Part shown: one piece after another, positions 52,145 to 64,000 of the stretch
Position numbering within the stretch: position 1 is the first letter of the stretch
How the letters are laid out: every line of letters begins with the position of its first letter
DNA from: Turnera subulata
Lineage: Eukaryota; Streptophyta; Magnoliopsida; Malpighiales; Passifloraceae
Length of the DNA stretch: 64,000 nucleotides
Assembly: GCA_028386065.3 (NCBI GenBank)
Contig: JAKUCV010001933.1
Span: 186,001-250,000, forward strand
Reading direction: 5' to 3'
Notes under the pieces: generated by a model
Told to the model about the DNA's origin: nothing
What the model saw: the letters and a program-made list of their open reading frames with translations, nothing else
Databases searched by the model: none
Program-made: the position numbers and the translations under genes

Positions 52145-52632
52145 TATTTAACATGTAGAGAGGCCTTGGCTTACCATACAAATTTGCGATTAGAGTTCTT
52201 TTGAGGTCGGATATTTAGGATTAGTTGGCATAAGCAGCAAGAGAGAGAGGAGAAGGGAGTCGCCTCGTCAAAGCCATCTAGTCCACTCCATAAACACTTT
52301 TATGAAAAGAATAGAAGAGTTTAAATGCTTACAGTTGTAGAAACCCGCAAAGTCGGCGAGCCATCCGTACAAAAATGATGGGCGGTAATCGCAATCCCGG
52401 ATCCCTTCAATATTTGCGTTGAAGCTTCAAAGCCTCAATCTTGGGTTGTTATTTAAAACCAAAAGAAAGAAAGAACCAAAGAAAGAAAGAAAGCACCCCC
52501 TACCCACCTTTTTGTTTTCCACAAAGAAACCAATTTGAGAGAGGAACCATGTGGTGGTGGTGGCTGTGTTAAACAAGAGAAGAACACAAAAGGAGGAGAA
52601 GGGATTACTACTTGTAGAAATCATTTATTATT
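52145..52632. other. Upstream region of the START-domain gene
   Basis: Spacer and probable promoter/leader, with an imperfect (aaag)n tract at 52461-52495. No gene was recognised. Confidence 0.5.
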
Positions 52633-55600
52633 ATGGCCCTTCTTGAATGGGGTGAGGGATCATTGTGTCCGTATGGGTGTGGATGGGCCACTCTCTCTGC
52701 TCTCCTCATGATCCTCATCATCCACTCTATCAAGAAGTTCTTTTTCATTGCATCATCTTCCTCCTCCTCCTCCTCCTCCTCTTCTTCTTCTTCTTCTTCC
52801 AAACCACCCGTTGTTTCTCCCCCTCCTTCCAATTCGCCTTCCTTCATTCCCTCTGCCTCTGCCAATGCCAGCTCCCTGTCCAGGTTCGGTTCTTCTCTTC
52901 TGGGTCGCCTCCATTTCTCTTGCTCAATCTCATTCTCCGTTAAAGTTTTGTTCTTTGCTCCTTTTGTTTAATTTGTTGCTCTCTCAAAGCGGGTGGCTTT
53001 TATTTATTTGCACTGTCAATTTCTACGATTATGCCTGATGTGGGTTCTGTTTTATTCCAGCTAGGTTGGCTTCAATGACATTCTAATAGATCTCTATGGA
53101 AAAATTCATTGCTTTTGTTAATACTTTGCTTACTGCAGAATCTCTGAGAAGGACTTGAAGTTTCTTATCCGGAATTTGGATGAGAAAGGCCCCCAGGATG
53201 AGAAATGGGAAAATATCATACACAAGACAAATGACCGTCTTTCCTACACTGCTAAATGCTGCAGGCCTAAGGTTAGATAGAAAAAGGCATCAATTGGAGG
53301 GAATTGTATTGATAAATGAATGAATTCGTAGACAACCTGTATGAAAGGGTGTTCTGTTTTCTGTTGTTTGATTGCAGGATGGTCCCCTCAAGTACTTGAG
53401 CGTTACGGTGTTTGAGGATTGTACCCCGGAGGTTGTGAGGGACTTTTACATGGACAATGATTACAGGGTGCAGTGGGACAAGACCATGGTTCAACATGAG
53501 CAGCTGCATGTAGATACAAGTGATGGGGTCGAAATTGGTCGCACGATAAAAAAATTTCCTCTCTTGTCACCGAGAGAGTACGTTCTGGCCTGGAGATTGT
53601 GGGAAGGAGAGGATGACTCATTCTATTGCTTTATTAAGGTAAGAAGCAGTTGCAATCCATTCTACATTCTGTTTTTCTGCTTCATGTTAATAGAAGAACA
53701 ATACAGTTACACATCATAAAGAATGGTATAAGTTTCATCCCAGTTTTTCAATCTTAGCTCCATCAAATTAATGTCTTGTTCAAACTCACTCTCTTGATCT
53801 TGCATGGACCGCCAAATACGGAAGTCATCTAACTTGAAACTAATTGTCAGAGTGGATTTTGCTAGTTTCTGCATACTGCGTTGCATAGACCTTCAGGGCT
53901 TGGTACCATTGCATGTTACTATTTTGTTAAGCATTCTCAATGTTTGCTATTTGGAATTTTTGAAGGGAGAAAAAAGGTATCGCTTAATGGTTTGGAAAGT
54001 GTACAGTTTGTGGCATAACTTTGAATGTGCGGAGATTAGGACATGAAGAGTTCTATGTCTGATTTAGATAATACAGCATGGTAGTTCATCTTTAAATCAG
54101 CTCATCCTGCTTATCATTTCGGCATGCAACCATTGAAAATCTACTATCAGGCTTTAATTATCTTGGATGTGTGTAAGATTGTTTTATTTTTCTAAACTGT
54201 GTCTAACCATGACTAGGAATGCGACCATCCTTCAGCACCGCGTCAGAAGAAGTATGTGCGAGTTGGCTTCTTTAGATCTGGTTGGAGAATAAGTAAAGGC
54301 AAGTTCTGTCTCTTGCAGTATCTCCTTTGTCCTTGAATTGGGGAAAGATGGAAAGAAAATGAGGGGAGGAATTCATTTAAAGTCTGATAAGGAGCTTTCT
54401 GGTATTGTTCTTTGGGCCATGTTTTCCTTTTTTGAGATTTATATGGGATTTTGTTTTCCGACAATTGAATATGGCTTAGACTTGGCTTGAGTCATTAGAG
54501 GAATTATTGCGCACTATATGCTCTTCGAGTTTGTCCCAAAGGGAACGAATTATCTTGCTTCTAACGGTGTTGTGAAGAAGCGTACAGCTTTCTTTTCCTT
54601 CTGGAGACTCAAAGGCCGTTCACTGTGGCAGAGGTGCTCTAAGCACGTGATATCTGCCTGTTTGATACTAAATTAGTTATTTGAAGGAGAAATAGATATT
54701 TTTGGTGTAAGCAATGTGTATTCTCTTGTTGCAGTTCCTGGAAGAAACGCCTCTGAGGTCAAAATGTTTCACCAAGAAGATGCTGGCTTGAATGTGGAGA
54801 TGGCAAAGATGGCATTTGCAAGGGGCATATGGAGCTATGTTTGCAAGATGGATGATGCATTACGAAAATACTCAGTCAGCAGTCGTCTTGATACAGGTCC
54901 GGCCGTTACTGCAGTCTCCATGATCCAGAAGGTGAGAGGAGTGTCTTGTTGTTCTGATATTAATTTTCATGATATGGACTATTGAGAATCATACTTATGA
55001 CACAGTACAACAAATTATTTAACAATGGGAATACTCAAGATTTTGAAACACTTTTTGTTTGTTGTCTATACATTAGTCCTTGTGTTAGAGATATATAGTC
55101 TTAACTCGCTTTCAGGAGCATTGGTTTGCTAGTATACTTTGTAAAAATCTTTGAACTTTGAGATAGGAAATAAATTTAGTGGCTGTGCTGAGTTTTTTTA
55201 ACTTTCTGTTAACAAACACTGATTGATATACTTCTGTATCCAAACCCCGCTTGTAACATTCCCTAGTTATGAAACCTGGGTTTTCAGCTCACACAAGCAC
55301 CATTTGTTGTACAAAATTGCGGCTACACTCAACTTTGCAAGCTTTTACTACATGATATTATCAAATATGTTATGTTGTTACCTTCTCTTTTGTTGTTTTG
55401 TTCATTCGTGATGGTTTTTCTGCATGTATAGGTTCCACCTGGATTGGAAACGATGGACTTCGTCGCTGATACTCCGTTAACTCCTACAATTGCTATGGAT
55501 GAATTAGTCATCCCTGATTCCAGGAACAAGATATTTTCAAGAAGGCCATCTCGGAAAGTGCTAACAAATGGATTGCTTATTCTTGGGGGTGTCATCTGCC

Positions 55601-55710
55601 TGACCCGAGGGCACTCTAGCTTGGGTGCTAAAGTTGCCATGGCATACATCTTGACGAAGCTGAGGAAGCGCGATGCTTCAGCTTCACCAGCCCAAAATGA
55701 AACAGGATAA
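52633..55710 (+). CDS. START-domain membrane-anchored protein
   Basis: Six exons: 52633-52883, 53139-53271, 53378-53638, 54217-54298, 54735-54931, 55432-55710; 400 aa. START lipid-binding fold of the type annotated in plants as phosphatidylcholine-transfer-like (relatives of Arabidopsis AT3G13062/AT3G23080). An N-terminal hydrophobic helix lies at about 18-39, followed by 16 consecutive Ser (41-56) encoded by a (tcc/tct)n run. The START domain runs from about 95 to 310: LKYLSVTVFEDCTPEVVRDF, DNDYRVQWDKTM, GRTIKKFPLLSPREYV, RNASEVKMFHQEDAGLNVEM and KMAFARGIWSYVCKMDDALR. A C-terminal hydrophobic segment follows at about 350-366 (VLTNGLLILGGVICL). The fourth intron uses a GC donor (aaag/gcaagt, 54299); the product RISKVPGRN matches relatives. 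A nearby GT would also stay in frame. Ligand unknown. Confidence 0.93.
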
Positions 55711-57387
55711 GATGTGCGCCAGCACATTCGTAGCCAATCCTGATTATCTACACCAGTGACAACTAATAATTATTCTCACCTTTGGTTTAGTTACTTCAGC
55801 GGCTACTGACCTCAATGCACTTTATTGAGTTTTGAGAAACTTTGCCGCTTTCTCAAATGAAGAAGAAATGGGAGGAAGTATTGCATTTTTGTTTCACATT
55901 TCGAAGTAAAATGTTGATAAGTGTACATAACATCATAGAAAGTTGCTTGGCCAAACTAATTGTTTTCAGGGTACAAGTTTTGGAGTTTAGACTGGGTTCC
56001 TTTTGGAGGGAATTGCAAGTTTTGGTGGTGTCATTGGCTCCAAAATGTCCTTGTACGTCGCTTCATCTTCCACCATTAATGGAAATGTTATTTTTTTTTT
56101 CAAATGTGTTTAGAAAATAATGTTCCAAATCTATGTACTGTACTACCGACTCACTTGTTAAGTGACAAATTCCCAAAACGAATGATAATTATAAAAGGTT
56201 GACCACAAAAATGAAAAGATCACACTTGTCACGTTTAAGTTTATGGGTTCAACAATTCTATACAAATTTATCTGTGTATGTATATTGAATTTGTTATTGG
56301 TAAAACTAAGAGCACGAGGATCATATGAAAGTATGGACTGTCTCGACATTGCTTAATTGATTAATGCACTTGAGTATAAAATATGGTATGCCTTAAGGAG
56401 GAAACGATGAATAGATTGGAGAAAGGTTTGTTCTGAAAAGGAAAAAAGAAGAAAAGATTACAGAGAAGTTTGATAAATAGAAGATGCAGATTGGACACAG
56501 ATACTTATGGACAACATTAAAAACTTTCCTATACGTTCATTACAAGACATGAACAATGTTCGATCCAAAATGAAACTAGGTATTAGCAATCAATAAAAGA
56601 ATGTAAAACTCCAAAACCTTAGTTAAAGCAAGATTTGGAGTTTTGGGAACTCAACACCCTGATAATTTTCAGAGGTTGATCTAACCTTTATGATTATTAT
56701 CCTGTCTCCATCTGGATTAATTTTAAGTCTGTTTATATCTTTTAAAGGTAGGCTGATTGAGATGAGAGGGACAAGCACAAGTACAGTTACTAGAGGAAAT
56801 GAAGTTGTAGGAAAAGCAAGTTTTTTTGAAGCAAAGCAAAGGACTTGGCTAACATGGCCTGCATGTCAAGTACAGTAACGCAATGGAATGATACAAGGTT
56901 ACAGACAGGTGTGAGACTTGTGTTTTGTGTGTGGAAAAAGAAACTCTTCAAAAATGTTTCTGTTAACAGACTGAGGTTAAACAGAAGTTGGTAGCCCGGA
57001 AATCACTGACAGACACTTGATCCTCCTAATCTTTCTCTTACACTGCAAATGGCAATGCCACTCTATACGTACTCCCCCATTTTTAGACATGTCCAAATAT
57101 AGCCATCTCTCTCAGACAAAAAAACAAACCATCTCCTAAAAACGGAAAAAAGACATGTTGTGACAAGAGTTTCTCTAACTCATCCAGGAGATTGCATGTG
57201 GTGTCCATGTCCACAACCCTGAATTTTGCTAAAGCTTCTCCTTCATGATCTGTTACACATTCTCCTCCTCCTCCTCCCCTGGGTTCCTATATCTCCTTGC
57301 CTCGCAAACGGGCCAAGATAACCTGTCTCCCCTTCTCTGGGTGCTTTGCTTCCATCCTCAGGAGTTGTGCCTTCAAGAGCCGGAGAA
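55711..57387. other. Spacer between START and receptor kinase genes
   Basis: Contains the 3' flank of the START gene and the 5' leader of the kinase gene; a pyrimidine-rich stretch at 57255-57280 is probably in the leader. No gene or bounded element was recognised. Confidence 0.55.
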
Positions 57388-60300
57388 ATGAACCTTAATC
57401 TTTTAGGGTTCTTGATTTTCTCTCTTGGGTTCTTGACCAGGGTGCAAACGAAGACGAGTTCACAGGATGGTACGTATGCTGTTTTTATATGCATGTGTGA
57501 CTACTACATTAAACAATGCACATTTCTCTTCTTGTTTTGTTTTAAGTTATTGATGGAAATATAAACATTTGATTTCACTTTCCTTCCTTTTTCTTGATTT
57601 ATGTTGTTTGGTCATTAAGATTGATCAATAGGGTATGAAGAGTCTTTTCTTGTGCTGGAAGTGACCAGAAAGTGAATGTGTTGTATTTCTTTGAAGAGTT
57701 TTTTTTTTTTTCTTGAAAAAAAAATGCTACACGCCATAATCTTGTTTACAAAGTCTAATTGGATCAATTTTGTTCCCTTCATGAAAGAACGGGACTATAA
57801 TATTTTGTTGAATTTTAGCATCTTGACGTTTGCTACGTTGCTGTTGCAGTCTCTGCTCTTAATGTAATGTTTACCAGCTTGAATAATCCTTCATCACAGC
57901 TGAATGGATGGAAAGCGAATGGTGGAGACCCTTGTGGTGAATCTTGGGAAGGGGTTAAATGCTCAGGCTCATCTGTGACTGAAATGTAGTTAGAATTGCT
58001 TGCCTCTATATTTTTCCAGAGTTGAGTTCTGGTATAAAGATAGACTGTCCAAATATCTTCTAACATATACCTTCTTTGTTTCACAAATTTGCAGAAAGTT
58101 GTCCGGGTATGGACTCAGCGGATCATTGGGCTACCAGCTATCCAACTTGAAATCTGTCACTACCTTGTAAATCCCTGCTTCTAAACTGTGGTGAACAATG
58201 ACTAATTTTCTATTATGAAAGATATAACCCACAGTATTTGTGCTTTTTTGTCATAGTACAGTGATATGAGCAAGAACAACCTCCAGAATGATGTACCATA
58301 TCAGCTCCCTCCCAATTTGGATTACCTGTAAGTTCGCAAATCGTTCCTTTCCATTTAAATAAAAACAATGGAGCAGTAGCTAAACCAGCTATCAAATATT
58401 GTGGAAATGAGCCCTTATTATCTACTTAGAAGTACTGGATGCTTCTGAGTGTATGTTAAAACTGAATTGTTGTCATATCAGTTGTAATTTTGGTTTGGTT
58501 TTCCATTAATCTTGTGAGTTCAATGTGCAGAGATCTTTCTAATAACCAATTCAGCGGCACCATTCCTTATTCAATCTCACAAATGAAAGGCATCACATAC
58601 GTGTAAGCAAATTTGATTCTGTTGCCTAAGCTTCTTTAGCAGTTGGCCCCATTTCTGAATGTTTCAATATTGCAGAAATCTTGCTCACAACCAGCTCAAC
58701 GGTCAGCTGACTGATATGTTTCAAAACCTTAAGAAACTGAAACAACTGTAAGTATTTTTCTAACGAAATCTTTGCATTTTTTTACTGTTTCAGGAAAAGT
58801 ATTAATTCTATTACTTGATTAAGAGACCGTAAGTATCACGATCTAAGAACTGATAAGCTGCAAAGGGAAATAGATATGGACTTGCACGTTGTATTTCACA
58901 ATTTTTTGCTGATATAAACAAAGATGACTTGATTTGTGTTCCTCCTCTAAAGATGAAGTTGAACATAGATTGACTGCTGCCGTGACTTACAGGGATGTCT
59001 CCAACAATAAACTTTCAGGAGAACTGCCAAGGAGTATGGAATCTCTCTCAAGCCTTGACACATTGTGAGCTACATAAACATTAATCTTGATTAATTTTTC
59101 CTTTTGTCTCCTGCTGATGACTGGATACTGATTTGCTCCAGGTATTTGCAAAACAATCAACTCTCGGGTAAAATAAATGTGCTTGCAGGCCTTCCCCTCA
59201 AAGATTTGTAAGTTCAATTGTATCAGTTTCATGTACATATAGAACCAGCATGCATTCTCTAATAAGTTCACTGTTTGCATTATAATGTAGCACTTAGTCT
59301 GGTGAGACTGAAAAATGGCCTTCAAAATTTTTAATGCATTTGCAATTCTGGCAGGAATGTTGAAAACAACGAATTTAATGGGTGGATACCAGATGAATTG
59401 AAGGACATTGACAACTTACAGTAAGTGTAGTCTAAACTTGTATTTGATTGAGGGTGTGCAGTTGTTCAGATATGTTCTTCGTCTGACAACCACTATATAA
59501 TTCTGTGAAGAACTGGAGGAAATTCCTGGTCATCTGGTCCTGCTCCTCCCCCTCCTCCTGGGGTGAAACCAAAGAAGAAACCACAACAAGAAGGTGGAGG
59601 AGGGACCAATTTCTCGCATTGGATTATCATAGCCTTAGTGATTTTGGCTTCACTGGTGGCGGTGGCCCTCCTGGTTACTGTAATTTTCTCAAGAAAAAGA
59701 AGATTTGCACCAACATCCCATTTCTTTGATGAGGAGAAGGGTGGTAGAATGTTTACTCCCCGTGCATCACAAGAACTATCCACCGACTCACGTACTGCCT
59801 TACGCTCCGATTTCAAAGGTAATCATTTCTTTCCAGCAAGTTTTTCTTCTCATAGAAACCTTCCTGTAAGTTATGTCTTGAGCTTGTTAGTAGGTATATT
59901 TTCAGTGAGCAAAAAATCTTGGCATTTTAATGAAACTCTGCAATATATATATGCAAATTTTGAAGTAGTAAAGTTCTTACAATGCATACTTAAGAATGAG
60001 TTTTTTGTGGAGAATATAAGTTTCTTTAATGTTACAAGAGCCTGCTTTGATCAAAGAAATCTGCTAAAAGTGCTTGCCCCCCCACCCTTATGCCAAAATT
60101 GGAGGAGTAAGCTAACATTTCCATCATCATAAGCACAGGCTTCTTGCATCCTGTACATGCAGCTACTGATGTCTTAAAATCCCTTAACATTGTCAGTCCA
60201 TCTCACTTGCACAGTTTTTGTCAGTTATGTTTTGCTTCTAATTAATGACTATGATACATTTGTACCAATATAACTTGCTGATGACAGAAAACGAGCCATT

Positions 60301-62100
60301 ATATTCACCGGGTTCAATAGACACAAAGACACTGCAAAAATCTCCTTCCAGTGGTTACAAGCCTCCATCTTTCGACTTGGCTCAATCTTTAAATGACAAC
60401 GAGTTCGCAAGCCGCCTGAATGCAAAAAGAAGCACCTCTGCTCGTGCTGCTGTTCCTTTCACTTTGACAGAATTGCGGACTGCTACTGATGATTTTTCAC
60501 CAAGCCAGCTTGTTGGTGAGGGATCCCTTGGTCGTCTATATAAGGCCAAGTATCCTGATGGGAAGGTATGCTTTAGTTCGTTGCTTAATGTTCCCATAGC
60601 ATAATCAAGTACCGAGTCCATGCACAGCTTAAACACATACATTCAAATTTTGACACTCTCTCTAAAATATCAGGTTCTTGCTGTGAAAAAGATTGATTCA
60701 TCACTTTTCGAAGGAACACGCCCAGAAGAGTTCTCAGACATTGTCAACAACATCTCAAAGGTCCACCATCCAAACATTGCGGAACTGGTCGGCTACTGTT
60801 CTGAGCAGGGACATAACATATTGGTGTACGAGTATTGCAGGAATGGCTCACTTCATGATTTCCTACATGTGTCTGATGATTACAGCAAGCCACTAACTTG
60901 GAACACAAGAGTCAGGATTGCTTTAGGCGTGTCCCGGGCTGTCGAGTAAGTCAATAGAATACAAGCTACACCTCTCTTTTGAGCAAATTACCTAAACCTG
61001 AAGAATTTCCTGAGAGGATAGTAGTTAATATCTTACATTATTTACAGTTCATTGTCTCTCTTTTCATTGGTTAATCTAATTCTTTCATTTTTCAAAATTC
61101 AGGTACCTCCATGAAATTTGTTCACCAAGTTTCGTCCACAAGAATATCAAGTCATCCAACATTTTGCTAGACTTGGACCTTAATCCTCATCTGGGTGACT
61201 ATGGTTTGGCCAACTTTCACCTTGTTAGTGTCCCTGAACCATCTCCTTCTCCCTCTATAATTATAACATTGCTGCTTCAATGTTATGTCTATTAGCCACA
61301 TAACTACTCTCCTTTACTTTCTCCTCTCTTTTTTTCCAGCGAACAAGCCAGAACCTTGGCGCAGGATATAATGCACCAGAGTGCACCACGCCATCGGCAT
61401 ATACGATGAAGAGCGATGTTTATAGCTTCGGAGTGGTGATGCTGGAGCTATTGACTGGTCGGAAACCTCTTGACAAGTAGGTTACACACAATGTTTTTCT
61501 TCCTTTATATCTCATTTTTGCTGGCTAGCAGCTATAGTCCCTAGTCTTGGTGCGTGCTTTCATTAACAGAGATAAATGTAATTGGTTCTTTTTGCAGCTC
61601 AAAACCAACATCAGAACAGTGCCTGGTACGATGGGCTACCCCACAGTTGCATGACCTCGAAGCATTAGATGAGATGGTGGATCCTGCCTTGCGTGGACTA
61701 TACCCTCCCAAATCAGTCTCTCGTTTTGCAGATGTCATTGCACTCTGTGTACAAGTAAGTCTAGCAGAAAACTCACAAACAAAAGTCAATCATTATTTTT
61801 GATACTAAAAAAGTTTAGGTTGAGCCGAGGGCAAATCACCGGGCTCAACGAGCGCGCGTTATTGTTGCATAGACAGTCTAAAGAACGATACATAATTTTA
61901 TATCAAGAAAATTAATTTTTTTTGGTAAACATCAAGAAAATTAATTAATACTATGTTCATTTTTTTTGTATGGTTAGACGGAGCCTGAGTTTAGGCCACC
62001 GATGTCGGAGATTGTGCAAGCACTGATTCGTTTAGCTGAGCGGCCGAGTATGAAAGAGGATTTCGGGCATTCTCGTCGGACGGAGGACTCTGACTACTAA
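57388..62100 (+). CDS. SRF: LRR receptor-like pseudokinase, STRUBBELIG family
   Basis: Sixteen exons: 57388-57469, 57850-57985, 58095-58166, 58262-58327, 58531-58602, 58676-58747, 58993-59064, 59142-59207, 59355-59420, 59511-59818, 60288-60565, 60674-60945, 61103-61223, 61340-61476, 61598-61754, 61978-62100; 699 aa. Signal peptide about 1-20; SUB-domain/LRR N-cap with [15 protein letters not shown]; then seven LRR exons of 66 or 72 bases, one repeat each, all in the same phase. Pro-rich stretch; helix about 271-294 ([20 protein letters not shown]); juxtamembrane [10 protein letters not shown]; kinase-like domain from about 400. The Gly loop (GEGSLG) and Lys (LAVKKID) are kept, but HRD reads HKN ([10 protein letters not shown]) and DFG reads DYG, so catalysis is unlikely. 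Arabidopsis SUB is likewise an atypical kinase, acting in organ shape and tissue patterning. Closest in my reading to SUB itself, but SRF1-3 cannot be excluded. Confidence 0.94.
61806..61860. repeat. Family-3 SINE fragment in the last intron of the receptor kinase gene
   Basis: The motifs aagtttaggttga and accgggctcaacgagcg match the SINE at 51895-52144. It lies inside intron 15 (61755-61977), clear of the splice sites, and does not disturb the reading frame. Confidence 0.6.
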
Positions 62101-64000
62101 GTAGAGTTGATCAAATCTTGGTTGTGTTCTTTTCTTTGATAGTTTGGTCTTAAGTTTTAGAGGATTAGTGGCCATTTATGTTCTTTTTTATCCGACGAAT
62201 AGTGGCCATCTTGTTTTAACTCTTTTCTACATCGATCCTCCTCTTTTGATTCTATTACCCCCATTTGGTAGGTTTGCTGCCCTTAGAGAAGAATTAGATT
62301 CTTTTGTATGGAAAATCAGAACAAAGATGCTTCTTATAATTTCCTTCTGTTACATTTTAAATTATTGAAAGGTTTTCGAGTGCAATTTTGCCTAGACCGA
62401 GACGGATCCAAATTCACACAAGAGAGAATCCGCCCGATTTACAAGTTGGGCTAAGTTATGGGCTGCAGCCTAGCTGGATCGCCCAAAAGAACAATCAATC
62501 CAATTGCATGATTTAATTGGGCTTTAAGATCCAGGAAACTTTTCTTTTTTTTTTTTTTAATCTGAAGATCCAGGAAACTTTTCTTGTTGTTTCGGGCGGA
62601 AAACCTATTTACGGTTGAATGAATAATTATCATTGTTCGATAAACTACTCATATAAAAACCAGTGTTTGATTCATTAGATTAATATTTTTTTTATACTTC
62701 AGGATTTTAGAAATCACTTACTACATCAATCTTTCTTGGTATATGCAACAAATCTATCTATATTGGCAGACTTATTTACCAATAGGTGTGCAATTCGAGT
62801 AGGATTTAAATTAATAGGGAGAAAAAGCTCTGAATTCCCAATGAGAAAAAAAAAACTTACAACATCAACTCCAAACCACCCTTAATTATATCTATTGAGA
62901 TCGAACCCTCCATTACTACATCGACTCCAAACCACCCCTAATTATATCTATTATCTATTGAGATCTTCCATAACCCTTTTAAAAACTAATTTAAAGGAGA
63001 TGCTAGTAGTGCTGGCCATTTTAGAATATTTTCCAAAAACATAATTCCCATTAAAAAATAACTAAAACCTGAAAAAATTAGATTGTCAAAAAAAAGGAGA
63101 TATTTCCTTCATTACGGAGAAGTGGCTCGAGAAAAACATGAGGATGACCCGCGACCACGTTTTTGCGCCTTGTACGAAAGTAACGCATGCATGTCCCCTT
63201 TCTAATTTCACACCTTGAGAGAAGAACATTCAACCGAAATCACACAGGAAAATGTCATTATTAGCTCAAAATTAAAACCTGGATTGGTCCATGTCATAAT
63301 CACTTAATTTCGCTTAGGCGAGGTTTCGTGTTTGAGTTTTTGTCTATGCATACAATTTTTATTGGGAGACTCACCAACTATATCTAGGTACGCGATCCAG
63401 ATCGAATCTGGATTAGTCGGGATAAAACTGCGAATATGGTCGGAATGATGAACCAAATGAAAGATGGAAAGATATCATTATTGTGTGAATATAACTTTTG
63501 ACTAATTTTTAGTAATGCATCCTTTCAGTTCGCTGATCCACGCCACGCGTACAAGCTTTGTTTTCTGATTTCTGTTGTCTTGATGTTTTCCTTCCGGCTT
63601 CCGCGAAGTGTGAGGCATGAAATACAACAAAATAAGTATAGAATATTACCCCTGATTCTATATATATAAGTATAACCATGATACTAATTACTTTGTTTGG
63701 AATTGCAAGTATATGACTGGCTTAAAAGTTTGTTCATTTCTGATGGTTACTTAAGTTTATGTCTTTCATTTCTTTGTCTATTTTAATTCCTTGTGGATTT
63801 TTTTTCTCCTTTTCATTTAAGTTGAGGGGATATTTTCAATTCAGAGTCAGATTGGAGATGTGATATGTGATCGGACTTGTGAAATCTAAGTAACTAAACC
63901 AAAATTAGGTGACATTTGGCTTATCATATGTTTACCTCCATATTGGTGTTGGTGCCTTTGCTGTTCTGTTAACGCTTCCATTCGTTACTTAATTGACTGG
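62101..64000. other. 3' flank of the receptor kinase gene; small repeats; family-2 SINE remnant
   Basis: Direct repeats: agatccaggaaacttttctt at about 62527 and 62566; a 56-base-period pair starting at 62862 and 62918 (gactccaaaccacccctaat in the second). A family-2 SINE remnant lies at about 63300-63465 (gactcaccaac, then gatcgaatctggattagtcg). No gene was recognised up to the right edge. Confidence 0.55.

Overview
This is plant nuclear DNA, almost certainly from a core eudicot. It has spliced genes with GT-AG introns, plant-specific families (STRUBBELIG-type receptor kinase, MYB-CC/PHR-like factor, DUF1218 protein, OCT7-type transporter, ECT-type YTH reader), AT-rich spacers, and L1-type LINE, SINE and hAT remnants. 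I cannot name the species. Exon limits were read by eye from splice signals and protein homology. In every complete gene model the coding exons sum to a multiple of three.

Left third (1-27 kb), a rearranged duplicated block. It opens with the 3' end of a valyl-tRNA synthetase gene (+), followed by a broken partial tandem copy of that gene's exons. Two closely similar genes for BED-finger/hAT-transposase-like proteins lie on the - strand at 4.7-6.8 kb and 19.7-21.8 kb. Each sits in a copy of the same segment of about 4.4 kb (A about 4.2-11.4 kb, B about 19.2-23.6 kb). Copy B runs into a complete MYB-CC transcription factor gene (-). Copy A carries only the last codons of that gene and is interrupted by a 5'-truncated LINE. 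Between the copies lie an intact single-exon DEAD-box helicase gene (DDX41/RH35 type, -), a second decayed LINE, and a patchwork of small fragments copied from the surrounding block.

Middle (27-36.6 kb), gene-poor spacer. I found no credible protein gene. It does hold mobile elements with visible boundaries: two copies of a SINE family, each with its own target-site duplication; a 351-bp hAT-type MITE with an 8-bp duplication; and a second SINE-like family, one copy of which has an internal 75-bp unit repeated three times.

Right (36.6-64 kb), an ordinary gene-rich stretch. In order: OCT7-like MFS transporter (+), with a locally multiplied first exon/intron; DUF1218 membrane protein (-); YTH-domain m6A reader (+); START-domain membrane protein (+), with a GC-AG intron; and a STRUBBELIG-family LRR receptor pseudokinase (+). 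These genes have unrelated housekeeping or signalling roles and do not form a pathway.

I do not see a convincing undescribed biological system. The strongest leads are the young pair of probably domesticated hAT-derived proteins, whose differences cluster in the DNA-binding finger, and the small elements with clear target-site duplications.
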